Assembly (NCBI GenBank): GCA_964496505.1
Contig: CAZBZV010000011.1
Span: 8,852-72,851 of the forward strand
Direction of reading: 5' to 3'
Length of the DNA: 64,000 nt
Source of the DNA: JAABVY01 sp964496505
GTDB taxonomy: Bacteria; Zixibacteria; MSB-5A5; JAABVY01
The translations under genes and the position numbers were made by a program. The notes below the pieces were generated by a model, which was not told the origin of the DNA, did not search any database, and saw nothing but the letters and a program-made list of their open reading frames with translations. This document shows, piece by piece, positions 8,400 through 18,135 of the stretch. Numbering within the stretch: position 1 is the first letter of the stretch; every line of letters starts with the position of its first letter.

Positions 8400-8597
8400 G
8401 CCGGGGAGTCAAGCAATGAAATGATACTGGCGGACATTGAAAGACAGTCGATTGTGGAGGCAAATCCGGCCGCCTCTCATTTCCTGGGATATACCGCAGA
8501 AGAGCTGAAAGGCCTAAATATTGCAGATTTATTCCAGGATGGCTCCTCAGATAAGCTGCTGAGCATGTTACCCGAGATCCAAAGATCAATAGCTTAG
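8400..8597 (+). pseudogene. PAS-domain fragment (gene relic)
   Basis: An open stretch from just after a TGA (8397-8399) to a TAG (8595-8597). From the ATG at 8421 it reads MILADIERQSIVEANPAASH and then FLGYTAEELKGLNIADLF. This is the first half of a PAS fold, with the classical 'IVEANPAA...LGYTAEELKG' core. A complete PAS domain is about 100 residues and is normally joined to a kinase or similar output; here only about 58 residues remain and the frame ends abruptly. The flanks show no continuation. It faces, on the opposite strand, an intact PAS histidine kinase whose own PAS sequence is clearly different, so it is not a recent copy of that gene. Confidence 0.6.
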
Positions 8598-8836
8598 CGC
8601 TTTTACCAATGTCCAATCATGTGCATTGATATTGCAGGCGCATAACTTCTTATAGTCAGTTTCCCCATTTTAATAAATGAATTCAGGTATCTATTCTAGT
8701 ATTCGTCGTAATCATTCAGAATTAAAGGGTAGACCATTAGTCACAGTTTGACTCCATATTTACCCGTTAGTATTTATTGACTCACGCGAATATCTGGAAA
8801 TTAGGGATAATTGTGAAAGATTCCTGGAGAAAGGAT

Positions 8837-10804
8837 TTACCTGAGGACTTTGGAGACTACCTGAGAAAGCTGATTGACTGTAAACGGCTTGGATATGCGC
8901 TCGACAAAACCGTATTCTCTGTAACAGGCCACCACCGGATTATCATGATAGCCGCTGGCAACTATTGCTTTGACGCCAGGATCAATCGATTTAAGCTTGT
9001 TCAATATTTCACTGCCGCCACATTCACCCGGTATGGTCAAATCGATAATGGCAGCATCAAAACTGTGACTGCTATTACGTCCTTCTCTGTATTTTTCAAT
9101 GCCTTCCTCACCATTTTTGGCAAGTTCGACCTTATAGCCCAGTTTTTCGAGAGAAACTTTGTATAGTCTCCGGATCGCTTCGTCATCATCAATAGCAAGA
9201 ATTAATCCATTGCCCAATTTGGGCTTTTGAGTCAGTGGTTTTATCTGCCTCACACTCTTCTGGTAGGCGGGCAGATAGATTTTAAACACCGTGCCCTTTC
9301 CCGGCTCCGATTTCACATCAATACAGCCGCCATGTCTTTTTACTATGGAATAACAGCTTGAAAGCCCGAGACCGTTGCCCCCCTCCTTGGTACTGAAGAA
9401 AGGATCGAAGATTTTATCTATAATACCCGGAGCGATTCCGACACCAGTATCCCTTATGCCGATTTCAATATACTTTTTATTTTCATCGGGAAGATTCTCG
9501 ATTTCGGAAGCATTAACATTTCTTCCATAAATATAGATCGCCCCCCCTTCCGGCATGGCCTGGGAGGCATTGATGACAAGATTATTTATGACCTGACCGA
9601 TCTGGCCCTCATCTACTCTGGCAAATTCAAGATCCCGGTCGAAATCGAAGCTGTATTTGGCTCTGCTGCCGCGCAGCGAGAACTTGGCCACCTCTTCTAC
9701 TATCTCCTGCAAATTCGCAGGTTTCATTATAGGTGCACCGCCCTTGGAAAATGTGAGGAGCTGTTGGGTAAGACATTTTGCCTTTTCTGTTGCATTTTCA
9801 GCCTCTTTTAGAAGTTCGCGGACCTCCGGATTAACCGCCAGCATACTCGCCAGAGTCACATGTCCCATTATTGCCGCAAGAATATTGTTGAAATCATGGG
9901 CAATTCCGCCGGCCAGTATACCCAGCGATTCAAGTTTATCGGCTTTGGCAAGCTTTTCCTCGATTCTCTTGTTCTCAGTAATATCGACAATCGATATGAG
10001 CACTTTTCCATAGGTCTGCTCATAACCGGGAGCCACATTCAATCTCAGCGCCAGAAGCACTCTTTTTCCGTTCAGAGTCCTGCGCCAGACCTTGGTCTGA
10101 AAGCGCCGGCAATTCTCCGAAACGGCAATAACCGCCTGCTTGAAAGGGTCGTATGAATCGTCTATAAATGTATCCTCGAGATTTTCGGGCAGCTCTCCTT
10201 TGGTTTTCCCTCCATAAATCTCCAATCCGGCCTTATTGACCTTCAATATCTTAATCATCCCGATACATTTTTTCAACTCATCGGGATTATCATCGAAATA
10301 TCTTTCCAGATCGGAGATTCCCTGCTCCTTCAAACTCTCAACATGCGTTTTTATTTCGCTTAGATCTTCTTCCCAGAGCGAAACAGGCGATTCCTCAAAG
10401 AGAAAACGATACTCGCTTTCGCTTTTGCTGAGAGCCTTCAGGATTCTTTTTTCCTCTGTAACATTTCTTAATACGATTATAAGATAAGGCCTTTTTTCCG
10501 GGATTACAGTTCCGGTCACCTCGGCATAGGCAGGCTCGCCAGATTCTTTAATCAATTCGATTTCATAAGGCGGTATTTCTTCTCCGTTCAGCCGCAATTG
10601 AAAATTCTTTTTCATCTCGGGAAAACAGGAGCTTTTGATCATGGGAATTTGGAACGTAGACTTCCCGATAACATCTTCCTTTTCATAACCCAGCCATTCC
10701 TTAAGACTGTTATTTACAAATATTATAGTGCCTTCACAATCCAGTATGAGAATGCATTGCGGAAACAGATCAAAATAGCACTTCTCGAATTCTTCAGAAA
10801 ACAT
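8837..10804 (-). CDS. Hybrid sensor histidine kinase (PAS-PAS-HisKA-HATPase-REC)
   Basis: A 655-residue, apparently cytoplasmic, signalling kinase with no membrane segments. Residues 8-120 form a PAS domain (GTIIFVNNSLKEWLGYEKED). A second, divergent PAS occupies about 130-280. The dimerisation/phospho-acceptor helix has His303 in GILAGGIAHDFNNILAAI, the NtrB-like type. The ATPase domain keeps the N box (407-413), DTGVGI (452-457) and GNGLGL (476-481). The C-terminal receiver has the IDDDE acidic pocket (539-542), phospho-acceptor Asp588 in AIIDLTIPG, and the SKPF lysine. It has no obvious cognate response regulator beside it, so a phosphorelay to a distant partner is likely. The ligand sensed cannot be inferred. 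Confidence 0.9.
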   Translation of the reverse strand: MFSEEFEKCYFDLFPQCILILDCEGTIIFVNNSLKEWLGYEKEDVIGKSTFQIPMIKSSCFPEMKKNFQLRLNGEEIPPYEIELIKESGEPAYAEVTGTVIPEKRPYLIIVLRNVTEEKRILKALSKSESEYRFLFEESPVSLWEEDLSEIKTHVESLKEQGISDLERYFDDNPDELKKCIGMIKILKVNKAGLEIYGGKTKGELPENLEDTFIDDSYDPFKQAVIAVSENCRRFQTKVWRRTLNGKRVLLALRLNVAPGYEQTYGKVLISIVDITENKRIEEKLAKADKLESLGILAGGIAHDFNNILAAIMGHVTLASMLAVNPEVRELLKEAENATEKAKCLTQQLLTFSKGGAPIMKPANLQEIVEEVAKFSLRGSRAKYSFDFDRDLEFARVDEGQIGQVINNLVINASQAMPEGGAIYIYGRNVNASEIENLPDENKKYIEIGIRDTGVGIAPGIIDKIFDPFFSTKEGGNGLGLSSCYSIVKRHGGCIDVKSEPGKGTVFKIYLPAYQKSVRQIKPLTQKPKLGNGLILAIDDDEAIRRLYKVSLEKLGYKVELAKNGEEGIEKYREGRNSSHSFDAAIIDLTIPGECGGSEILNKLKSIDPGVKAIVASGYHDNPVVACYREYGFVERISKPFTVNQLSQVVSKVLR

Positions 10805-11219
10805 TTGCCGCCTTATATTCGAAAATTACCCCGTTACTATTCTTATATCGACCGATTTCGCAATAAGAATAATAAAACAACACTTATTCTACGTTGTTTG
10901 TGAAAAAATATTTTAAAGATTATACTACTGGTATATTCGTCAGTAAAATATTGGCTTTAGAGAATAAGGAGCATTGCATCCATAAAGCGCATTTCAGATA
11001 GTATTATTAATGATCTTGTCTTTCAAACTCGCCTTTCCGATGCTTTCATATTAGATTGATAATACTATTATGGCAGGCAAAGAGCTAATTCTCAGAATCC
11101 ATAAAATATATTGGTTCAGATATTCTACTATACTATAAAAAGTCTCGAAATTTGTCTAATTGCCCACTCTTTCACACGGTATCAAATCAAAATCCTGGAG
11201 CAACTGCTTGCCGAGCCGA
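10805..11219. other. Intergenic region with no gene seen
   Basis: About 415 AT-rich bases between two minus-strand genes. It should include the promoter of the histidine kinase gene and the end of the potassium-channel transcript. I saw no clear hairpin, promoter or conserved open frame. Confidence 0.4.
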
Positions 11220-12911
11220 TCATCGGTAAATCTCCATCAGTCGTTTTTCGGCATCGCCGCTTCCGATAAGTACCATTTCATCATCGGTGTTAAGAATCAC
11301 GGAAGGCCCGGGATTGACACGCAAATCGCCGTCTTTGCTGATAGCTATGACGCTGCAACCGGTTTGGTGCCGAATAGGAACCTCGGCCAGGGTTTTTCCG
11401 GCAAATGACTTGTGGACTGGAAGCCGAAAAACATTCAGTCCCTCGGCCACCATCATTATCCGGTTGGGCAGCAAAAGGTTGATAATACTATTTGCGCCGA
11501 TCGAGGCGTGCGACATCACAAGATCGGCCCCGGCGCTATGCAGCTTTGAAACATTGCCATCAATATTCGCCCTGCTGATTATTTGTACATCGGAGCGGAG
11601 CTTACGGCAATAGATGGTGAGATAGACGTTCACGGAGTCATCATGAGTCGTTATAAGAACAGTTGTCGCCTCTCGGATCCCGGCTTCATGGAGTGTGTGA
11701 ATATCGGCCGCATCCCCCTTGATGTAGTTTTCATCCCGGATAAATTTCGGATTCTTCTCAACAATCCGGTAGGGGATACCCCGTTGTTCTAAGACGTTCG
11801 CCGCCGCCCTCCCGACACGACCTCCGCCCAGAATAAGGACCAGGGCTTTGGCTGCGGGACGGGTATCCTGGGCGTAATAAGCTCTTTCGAAGTTCTCAAG
11901 TTGCTCGACCGTTCCCGCGAGAACAAGCACTGTGGTTGAATCAATTCGCGATTCCGCGCGCGGCACCTTGAACTCCCCGCGCTTCCAAAGGCCAACCACC
12001 GTTGTACCGGTTTTTTCGCGAATCCGGCTCTCAACAAGCGTTTTTCCCTCCAGAAGCGTCCGCATCGCCGAGGCCTCGGCAATAATAAGTTGATCAAACC
12101 GTCCAATTACATTTGCCCCGATGCTCATTCCGAGTGTCCGGCGCGCCAGCGATTCACCGAGCATCTTCATGAACTGAAAGACATAGGTGCTCCCGGCAAG
12201 ATCGAGGATATCGATAGAATCGTCCGAATCGGCGTTGGTGACGATCTGAATATCTTTAGCTATCTCGCGCACAGTGAAGGCGATGTTGGTATTGAGCGTG
12301 TCTTCGTTGTTCGCGACTATCATGGCGGCGTTCTCTATTCTGAGACGCCGGTACGTTTCCGCATCACCCAGATCACCAACCACCACCTTCAATTCCATTT
12401 CATATAGTTCCAACGCCCGTTGCAGGTCGGGCGCAACAATTGCATATTCATAGTTGTACTTTGCCAGTTTGTGCACAAGGTTGACCGTGAGGCTGTCAAA
12501 ACTGGTCAGGATTATGTGGCCCGATGTCGTCGCGGGTAATTCACGGGGGGTCTTGGCTCTCGATTGAGCCTCAAGCCACGGGGCATAAAAAAATTGAATG
12601 AATGTGAAGGGCAGCATGACCAGTAAGAAAAGAATGCCCGAGAGTAATACGACCAGCGAAAAGGCCTTGCCAAGATCACTTACGAACGTGATATCGCCAA
12701 AACCCAGGGTTGACATGACAGTCAATGTCCAGTACAAGCCGGTAATCCATGAATACTCCTTGGCCTCATGCAGCATGATGAAGTGAAATAGAACACTGTA
12801 CAACAACACCAGCACCGCCAGCAGAGTCAGAAACTTCAACAAAAGACTCACATTCTGTTTGGTTGTCCGGCTTCGTGTAAAGTAAAGGATTTGTGACGGA
12901 AGAAATTTCAT
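11220..12911 (-). CDS. Potassium channel protein with two RCK (TrkA-N/TrkA-C) modules
   Basis: A 563-residue ion-channel subunit. Two transmembrane helices (about 24-47 and 84-108) flank a pore loop with selectivity filter TLGFGD at 68-73, a K+ filter variant. The cytoplasmic part holds two Rossmann RCK domains. The first (HIILTSFDSLTVNLVHKL) has lost the glycine-rich motif, while the second keeps LILGGGRVGRAAANVL. TrkA-C-like domains follow each. Such tandem RCK subunits gate K+ flow in response to nucleotides or ions. I place the start at the ATG ending at 12911 (MKFLPSQILYF), since an upstream in-frame ATG would add 14 hydrophilic residues ahead of the helix. An AAAGGGA lies about ten bases upstream. 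It stands alone on this strand. Confidence 0.88.
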   Translation of the reverse strand: MKFLPSQILYFTRSRTTKQNVSLLLKFLTLLAVLVLLYSVLFHFIMLHEAKEYSWITGLYWTLTVMSTLGFGDITFVSDLGKAFSLVVLLSGILFLLVMLPFTFIQFFYAPWLEAQSRAKTPRELPATTSGHIILTSFDSLTVNLVHKLAKYNYEYAIVAPDLQRALELYEMELKVVVGDLGDAETYRRLRIENAAMIVANNEDTLNTNIAFTVREIAKDIQIVTNADSDDSIDILDLAGSTYVFQFMKMLGESLARRTLGMSIGANVIGRFDQLIIAEASAMRTLLEGKTLVESRIREKTGTTVVGLWKRGEFKVPRAESRIDSTTVLVLAGTVEQLENFERAYYAQDTRPAAKALVLILGGGRVGRAAANVLEQRGIPYRIVEKNPKFIRDENYIKGDAADIHTLHEAGIREATTVLITTHDDSVNVYLTIYCRKLRSDVQIISRANIDGNVSKLHSAGADLVMSHASIGANSIINLLLPNRIMMVAEGLNVFRLPVHKSFAGKTLAEVPIRHQTGCSVIAISKDGDLRVNPGPSVILNTDDEMVLIGSGDAEKRLMEIYR

Positions 12912-13528
12912 GGTAACGTTCCCTTTTATGATATACTCTCTGGATCCCGGCAAAGGTCGTCAGATAATCCAGACAAATTGTGTTAGAATATAAGTCAAGG
13001 ATTATACTCTGGCAACGACTTTTCGATAAGTTCGTTTAATTGATGGGCGGAGTTTAAGGTGAATATTGGTGACACGGAAGAGGGCAATGTTCTGGTTTGC
13101 AGCAGCCATCGGAATGTCTTCCGCCCATCCGGAGAAAATTCACTTTCCATATTCAATTAAACCGCCTACTACTCGGCCAGGGAACTGCTGAGCTGGTTCC
13201 TGATCTGACAAATGCAGATCGACTTCCCCCGCAGTTGGAACTGTGCATCTTCTGTCTTCAAGTCTGCCGTGGATTTCTACGCAGCAAAGGTAAGCACATC
13301 TGAAAACGCTAAAGTGACAACCACCACAAAACAGATGACAGTGACATTCGACAGCTGTATGCTCATCACTTTAGTGACAGCCAATACGAGGAACTCGCCA
13401 TCTGGTGGTGCCGGGAAAACGGCATAGAGTATTACCGAGAAAAGAAACAATAATATGTGATTAATGCGGGCGCACAGGCTGTATAATTAAAATGGCAATA
13501 AAATGACTGCAATCTTCGAATCCATAAA
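12912..13528. other. Intergenic region, possibly with decayed coding sequence
   Basis: About 620 bases. On the plus strand a 46-codon open stretch (13313-13453) ends in YEELAIWWCRENGIEYYREK, which looks protein-like, but it has no start codon and begins directly after a stop. Other short frames here overlap and conflict. I recognise no family. It could be a relic of a small gene or chance. Confidence 0.35.
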
Positions 13529-14746
13529 TTATGTACTGTAGACGGAGTTGAAGAGCACATAATCCGTGGTGAGATCGGTACCCCAGCCTGTCGAACTCGC
13601 CCTTCCATTATGCAGATCAAGCTTAATATTGATATGAGATTCGCGCAATAATTTCTTGAGGTAATTGTGATCGAATTCCAGAGGCTTACCTTTTTCCAGA
13701 ACCTTGACCAGCCTGGATTCATTTCCAAGATAAAGATCGGTCTTTTGGTAATCAAAAGGCACACCGGCATTGCCCGCGGCGCAGATTATCCTGCCCCAGT
13801 TGGGATCGCGTCCAAAGATAGCGGTCTTAACCAGAGTCGAACCGGAGACTGCGCGAATGACCTGCCTTGCGGCCTTCTCACTGGGAGCGTGTACGACATT
13901 ATACTCTACGAACTTGGAGGAACCCTCGCCGTCGGATACTATCAGTTTTGCCAGGTGGGCCATCATAGTCTCGAGGTTTTCCTTGAAAACGGAATAGCCC
14001 TTATCATTCTTGCTTTTCAGTTCCTTATTCTCCGCCATACCATTGGCAAGCACCGCCACGATGTCGTTTGTTGATGTGTCGCCGTCAACGGTGATCATGT
14101 TAAACGTTCTGTTTACCGCCTCCTTCACGGATTTTCTTAATAGCTTGGGATCTATTGCCACATCGGTAACGATAAAGGCCAGCATAGTTGCCATGTTGGG
14201 ATGAATCATGCCCGAGCCTTTGGCAATCCCCGCCATATTCGCTGTTTTTGAGCCAATCTTGAATTCCAGAAAACCCTCTTTGGCAAAAGTATCGGTTGTC
14301 AGTATGGCATTTGCGGCAAATGATCCGGCCTTGGATCTTGTCGAGAGTTTCTTAACATTATTGCGAATGCCATTGACAATATCTTCGGTGGGAAACGGCT
14401 CTCCTATAAGGCCGGTTGAGGCTACAATTACAAGTTCCTTTTCGATACCCAATTCCTCGGCGGTAGTCTGAGCCATTGCATGTGCGCCCTCAAGTCCCTG
14501 CTTGCCGGTACAGGCATTGGCATTTCCGGCGTTGACCACAATCGCCTGGGCCTTGCCGCCGGCAATATGCTTTTTTGTTACCTTCAAGGGTTCCGCCATT
14601 ACTTTATTCTGAGTAAAAACCGCGGCTGCACTTGCAGGTTTTTCCGAAAATATAATCGCCAGATCTCTGCGCATCGATTTCACGCCTATATGTGCGCCCC
14701 AGCATTTGAAGCCCCTGACGTTGGTGATATTTTTTAGCATGCTCAT
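13529..14746 (-). CDS. argJ: Bifunctional ornithine acetyltransferase / N-acetylglutamate synthase
   Basis: A 405-residue ArgJ. The enzyme moves the acetyl group from N-acetylornithine to glutamate, making the arginine pathway cyclic, and in many bacteria also uses acetyl-CoA. Family features are VTKKHIAGGKAQAIVVNAGN, STGLIGEPFP, and the autoprocessing site KGSGMIHPNMATMLAF, where cleavage before the Thr of ATML yields alpha and beta chains. The end (NGRASSTGWGTDLTTDYV) is also typical. It is the last gene of the argB-argD-argC-argJ run on the minus strand, 44 bases after argC. With an argJ of this kind no separate argA or argE is needed. Whether it is mono- or bifunctional cannot be told from sequence alone. 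Confidence 0.93.
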   Translation of the reverse strand: MSMLKNITNVRGFKCWGAHIGVKSMRRDLAIIFSEKPASAAAVFTQNKVMAEPLKVTKKHIAGGKAQAIVVNAGNANACTGKQGLEGAHAMAQTTAEELGIEKELVIVASTGLIGEPFPTEDIVNGIRNNVKKLSTRSKAGSFAANAILTTDTFAKEGFLEFKIGSKTANMAGIAKGSGMIHPNMATMLAFIVTDVAIDPKLLRKSVKEAVNRTFNMITVDGDTSTNDIVAVLANGMAENKELKSKNDKGYSVFKENLETMMAHLAKLIVSDGEGSSKFVEYNVVHAPSEKAARQVIRAVSGSTLVKTAIFGRDPNWGRIICAAGNAGVPFDYQKTDLYLGNESRLVKVLEKGKPLEFDHNYLKKLLRESHINIKLDLHNGRASSTGWGTDLTTDYVLFNSVYST

Positions 14747-14790
14747 AATTACTTTTTATCCCTGCGATAATTCAATATGAACTCGAATGA

Positions 14791-15828
14791 TTAAGGATTC
14801 ACCGGTACCATTTTCAAACCATCAGTTTGATTCCATTCAAACATAATATTCAAATTTTGAATCGCCTGACCGGCAGCTCCTTTTACAAGATTGTCAATTA
14901 CGCTGACTATTATAAGCATTTTAGTTCTCTCGTCAAATAAAACAAATATGTCGCAATAATTGGTGCCCCGAACATCTTTAACAGAAGGTATTTCATCACG
15001 CAATCTGACAAACGGCGCTTCCTTGTAAAACTCACCATATATCTTCTTCAACTCAATATTGTTGGCAGCCTTAATAGGCCGGGCATAAATTGTGGTCAGT
15101 ATACCACGGTCTACCGGGAGAAGATGCGGCGTGAATTGTACCAGCGTGTCTTTTCCCGCAAGCCGATCGAATATTCCCTGGATTTCGATTGTATGGCGAT
15201 GCCGTCCCAGGCCGTATGCTTTGAAATTATCATTCACATTAGAAAAAAGATTTACTGCTTTGGGCTTCACCCCCGCCCCGGTCACACCCGACTTTGAATC
15301 GATTATGATCGGTGTTGTTTCAATCATGCCCTCGGATATGAGCGGCGCCAGGCCGAGGATAGCGCTGGTTGGATAGCATCCGGGATTGGCGACCAGACGG
15401 GCTTCCTTAATCTCGTCAAAATACAATTCCGGCAAACCAAAGACTGCTTCCTCGAATCCCTCCGGATAAACATGTTCCATTTGATACCATTCCTCATAAA
15501 TCTGCGGAGAGTTGAGACGAAAATCTCCGGAAAGATCGATTATTTTGAAGGACTTATCCTTAAATCTTTTTGCAACATCCATCGATACACCATGCGGCAG
15601 AGCCAGGAATACGGCATCGAGCTCATACTTATCAATCTTCTCGAGGGATTCCAGCTTATAATCGCAGATTCCCTTGAAAAAAGGATGTACGTCCGAGAAA
15701 GATTCTCCCTCTCGTGATTCAGAGGTTATAACGGAAATTTCCACGTCGGGGTGGTTAACCAGTATCCTGACCAATTCCGATCCAGTATATCCTGTCGCTC
15801 CGATTATTCCAATACGCTTTTTACTCAT
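14791..15828 (-). CDS. argC: N-acetyl-gamma-glutamyl-phosphate reductase
   Basis: A 345-residue ArgC that reduces N-acetylglutamyl phosphate to the semialdehyde with NADPH. The N-terminal nucleotide-binding motif is IGIIGATGYTGSELVRIL. The catalytic cysteine lies in VANPGCYPTSAILGLAPL, followed by the SKSGVTGAG loop and the substrate-site GRHRHTIEIQ. The length is normal. The start codon overlaps the last eight bases of argD, which implies translational coupling. It belongs to the argB-argD-argC-argJ operon. No anomalies seen. Confidence 0.95.
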   Translation of the reverse strand: MSKKRIGIIGATGYTGSELVRILVNHPDVEISVITSESREGESFSDVHPFFKGICDYKLESLEKIDKYELDAVFLALPHGVSMDVAKRFKDKSFKIIDLSGDFRLNSPQIYEEWYQMEHVYPEGFEEAVFGLPELYFDEIKEARLVANPGCYPTSAILGLAPLISEGMIETTPIIIDSKSGVTGAGVKPKAVNLFSNVNDNFKAYGLGRHRHTIEIQGIFDRLAGKDTLVQFTPHLLPVDRGILTTIYARPIKAANNIELKKIYGEFYKEAPFVRLRDEIPSVKDVRGTNYCDIFVLFDERTKMLIIVSVIDNLVKGAAGQAIQNLNIMFEWNQTDGLKMVPVNP

Positions 15829-17017
15829 TTTCCTTGACCGCCTTTAACGATTCCTTCAGAACCTCGACTATCTTTTCCAGATCATCATAGCTTATGTTCA
15901 GAGGCGGCACCAGTCGCAAAACATTCTCTGCGGTTGAATTGGCAAGAACGCCGCGATCCATCATCTCCTTAACCAGCGGTTTAGTCCCGAATTCGAATTC
16001 AATTCCGATCATCAGACCAAGTCCGCGGAATTCCGTTATGGACGGCTCCTGCATATTTTTGATTTGTTCTTTGAGCCATTCATGTTTTTCACGAGCCTGC
16101 TTTAGAAGATCTTCATCCCCGATTACTTCAAGCGCGGCCAGCCCTGCAGCGCAGACCAGAGGATTGCCGCCCAGCGTAGTACCATGATCGCCGAAATCAA
16201 TTGCTGAACTTACCTTCTCAATGGAAAGAATCGCGCCGATTGGCACGCCGCCACCCAGCGCCTTGGCCAGGGTCATAATATCCGGCTCGACATCATAATT
16301 CTCCTTGGCAAACATCTTACCCGTCCGTCCGATTCCGCATTGAACTTCATCGAATATCAAAACGATATCCTGCTCATCACAAAATGCCCTCAAATCTTTC
16401 AGGAACGATTTTTCACACGGATTAATCCCGCCTTCGCCCTGAATTGGTTCTACTATAACCGCAGCGGTATTCTTATCGGCCGCCTTTTTCACAGCTTCCA
16501 GATCATTCAAAGGCACCTGTATAAAACCCTCGGGCATCGGATCGAAGCCCTTCTGCATTTTCCGGTTCGCCATCGCAATAGTTCCCAGAGTCCTTCCATG
16601 AAAGCAATTCTCGAATGAGATAACATTACCGCCGCGGCCTATGCTGTGCGCATACTTTCGGGCGACTTTGATCGCCCCCTCAACGGCCTCTCCTCCGCTG
16701 TTCGTGAAAAACACACGATCCATGTCGGATAGCTTTGTCAGCTTCTCCGCAAGCTTGACCTGAGGCTCGCTGAGATAGAAGTTAGAGATGTGCATGAGCG
16801 TTGCGACCTGTTCCTGGATTGCTTCTACGACCTTTGGATGGCAGTGGCCAATGCTGTTGACAGCAATTCCGGCCAGAGCATCGATATACTCTTTGCCTTC
16901 AACATCCCAGACATGTGAACCGCTCCCGCGCTTGAGGGTAAGCGGATAACGCTTAAAAGTCTGCAAATAATATTTCTTGTCGAGTTCCGAGTATTTTTGG
17001 TTTAAATCTTCTGTCAT
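15821..17017 (-). CDS. argD: Acetylornithine aminotransferase
   Basis: A 398-residue class-III PLP aminotransferase. It converts N-acetylglutamate semialdehyde to N-acetylornithine and in some organisms also serves lysine synthesis. Diagnostic pieces are GSGSHVWDVEGKEYIDALAG at the start, FFTNSGGEAVEGAIK, FENCFHGRT, IFDEVQCGIGRTGKM, and the PLP lysine in MTLAKALGGGVPIGA. The C-terminus LRLVPPLNISYDDLEKIVEV matches ArgD rather than other class-III enzymes. It lies 20 bases after argB and overlaps argC, in the arginine operon. Sequence alone cannot exclude additional succinyldiaminopimelate activity. Confidence 0.93.
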   Translation of the reverse strand: MTEDLNQKYSELDKKYYLQTFKRYPLTLKRGSGSHVWDVEGKEYIDALAGIAVNSIGHCHPKVVEAIQEQVATLMHISNFYLSEPQVKLAEKLTKLSDMDRVFFTNSGGEAVEGAIKVARKYAHSIGRGGNVISFENCFHGRTLGTIAMANRKMQKGFDPMPEGFIQVPLNDLEAVKKAADKNTAAVIVEPIQGEGGINPCEKSFLKDLRAFCDEQDIVLIFDEVQCGIGRTGKMFAKENYDVEPDIMTLAKALGGGVPIGAILSIEKVSSAIDFGDHGTTLGGNPLVCAAGLAALEVIGDEDLLKQAREKHEWLKEQIKNMQEPSITEFRGLGLMIGIEFEFGTKPLVKEMMDRGVLANSTAENVLRLVPPLNISYDDLEKIVEVLKESLKAVKENE

Positions 17018-17037
17018 CTTACTTTCTTTGAAATTTG

Positions 17038-17877
17038 TTATTTAGTTATTAAAGTCCCTATTTGCTTTTCATCTATTAAAGCTAAAATTTGCTCGGGCTT
17101 CCTGCCGTTGATTATCCTTGCCGATCCTGCCCCTTTATTGACAGCAATCTCACACGATTCCATCTTGGGTATCATTCCGCCCTGAATAATCTTTTCGTCC
17201 ATCAGACTTTTAATGTCGCCCAGACCGACCTCTCCGATCAGGGAATTCGGATCGTCCTTTTCGCGCAAAAGGCCGTCGACATCGGTCATAACAACATACT
17301 GGTAGGCATTCAGCGCCCCGGCTAAATGACCGGCAAACATATCGGCATTTACATTATAATCATTTCCATCCCTGTCCGATGCAAGGCAGGTAATAACAGG
17401 AATATAATCATGATTGAGCAGAAGCTTGATCAAAAAGGGATCGACCTCCACAACATCACCGACCTGACCCAGGTCAACCTCCTCAACCTCGCCATCCACG
17501 ACTCTCTCATAAAGACGCTGCACGGCGGTTACGAACCTGCCGTCCTTGCCAGAGAGCCCGACAGCTTTATAACCGTATGCATTAATCATACTGACAAGGC
17601 TGCCGTTTACTTTCCCCTTAAGCGCCATTTCAACATATTCGAAAGCCTCGGTTGTGGTTTTCCTATGTCCGCCGATGAATTCGGATTCGATTTTAGCTTC
17701 TTCCAGCGCCCGCTTTATAAACGGTCCGCCGCCGTGAACGATGACTACATCATAGCCCTTTTCCCTGAGAGCACAGATATTTTTAAGAACCTGTTTTTTG
17801 AGATCGTCATCGGTCATGGCGCTTCCGCCATACTTGAATAAAATAATTGGCTTGTCGATATTAATTGCCCTCCCCAA
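17038..17877 (-). CDS. argB: Acetylglutamate kinase
   Basis: A 279-residue amino-acid kinase. ArgB phosphorylates N-acetylglutamate, the committed step here. Motifs: ILFKYGGSAM, the VIVHGGGPFIKRAL loop, VMTDVDGLL, and IIQGGMIPKMESC. The start is uncertain. No ATG lies between the preceding in-frame stop and the conserved INIDKPIILF. The TTG at 17877 gives the numbering used, but a GGGGAGG falls immediately after it rather than before. An ATT four codons on is another formal possibility. It is the first gene of argB-argD-argC-argJ. Feedback inhibition by arginine is usual when ArgJ makes the pathway cyclic; an N-terminal extension associated with this is not evident. Confidence 0.9.
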   Translation of the reverse strand: MGRAINIDKPIILFKYGGSAMTDDDLKKQVLKNICALREKGYDVVIVHGGGPFIKRALEEAKIESEFIGGHRKTTTEAFEYVEMALKGKVNGSLVSMINAYGYKAVGLSGKDGRFVTAVQRLYERVVDGEVEEVDLGQVGDVVEVDPFLIKLLLNHDYIPVITCLASDRDGNDYNVNADMFAGHLAGALNAYQYVVMTDVDGLLREKDDPNSLIGEVGLGDIKSLMDEKIIQGGMIPKMESCEIAVNKGAGSARIINGRKPEQILALIDEKQIGTLITK

Positions 17878-18088
17878 ACCTTTTATATCTTTATTACCGT
17901 CTCTTTAAGACAGATTTAATGATAAGCATATACTTTATAATATATCAAAGCCGCAGTCAAATTGCTAAAAGTTATTTTGGGTACAAAACATCCAACCCGC
18001 GCAATTTGTTCCATAATATTAAAATTTGCAATGACTTACGGCTTGAGTTGGAGTCCATTGTATGCAATTTCCGATTCTTTTTTTACTA

Positions 18089-18118
18089 TTGACATCTGCC
18101 ATGTGCGTGTGATATTAT
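18089..18118 (+). promoter_or_regulatory. Sigma-70 type promoter
   Basis: TTGACA at 18089-18094, an 18-base spacer, then TATTAT at 18113-18118. Transcription would start near 18125, leaving a leader of only about eleven bases before the ATG at 18136. This also argues against the much longer N-terminus that the open frame would allow. Confidence 0.65.
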
Positions 18119-18135
18119 TCATTACGGGTATAGGC

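Noticed and set aside
13097..13453. Overlapping short frames in the gap beside argJ, including one ending in YEELAIWWCRENGIEYYREK
   Set aside because: No start codon or ribosome-binding site for the best stretch, no recognised family, and the frames conflict. Kept only as a possible relic.
17962..18135. N-terminal extension of the barrel-like protein by 58 residues
   Set aside because: A good promoter lies inside it and the signal peptide begins at 18136.
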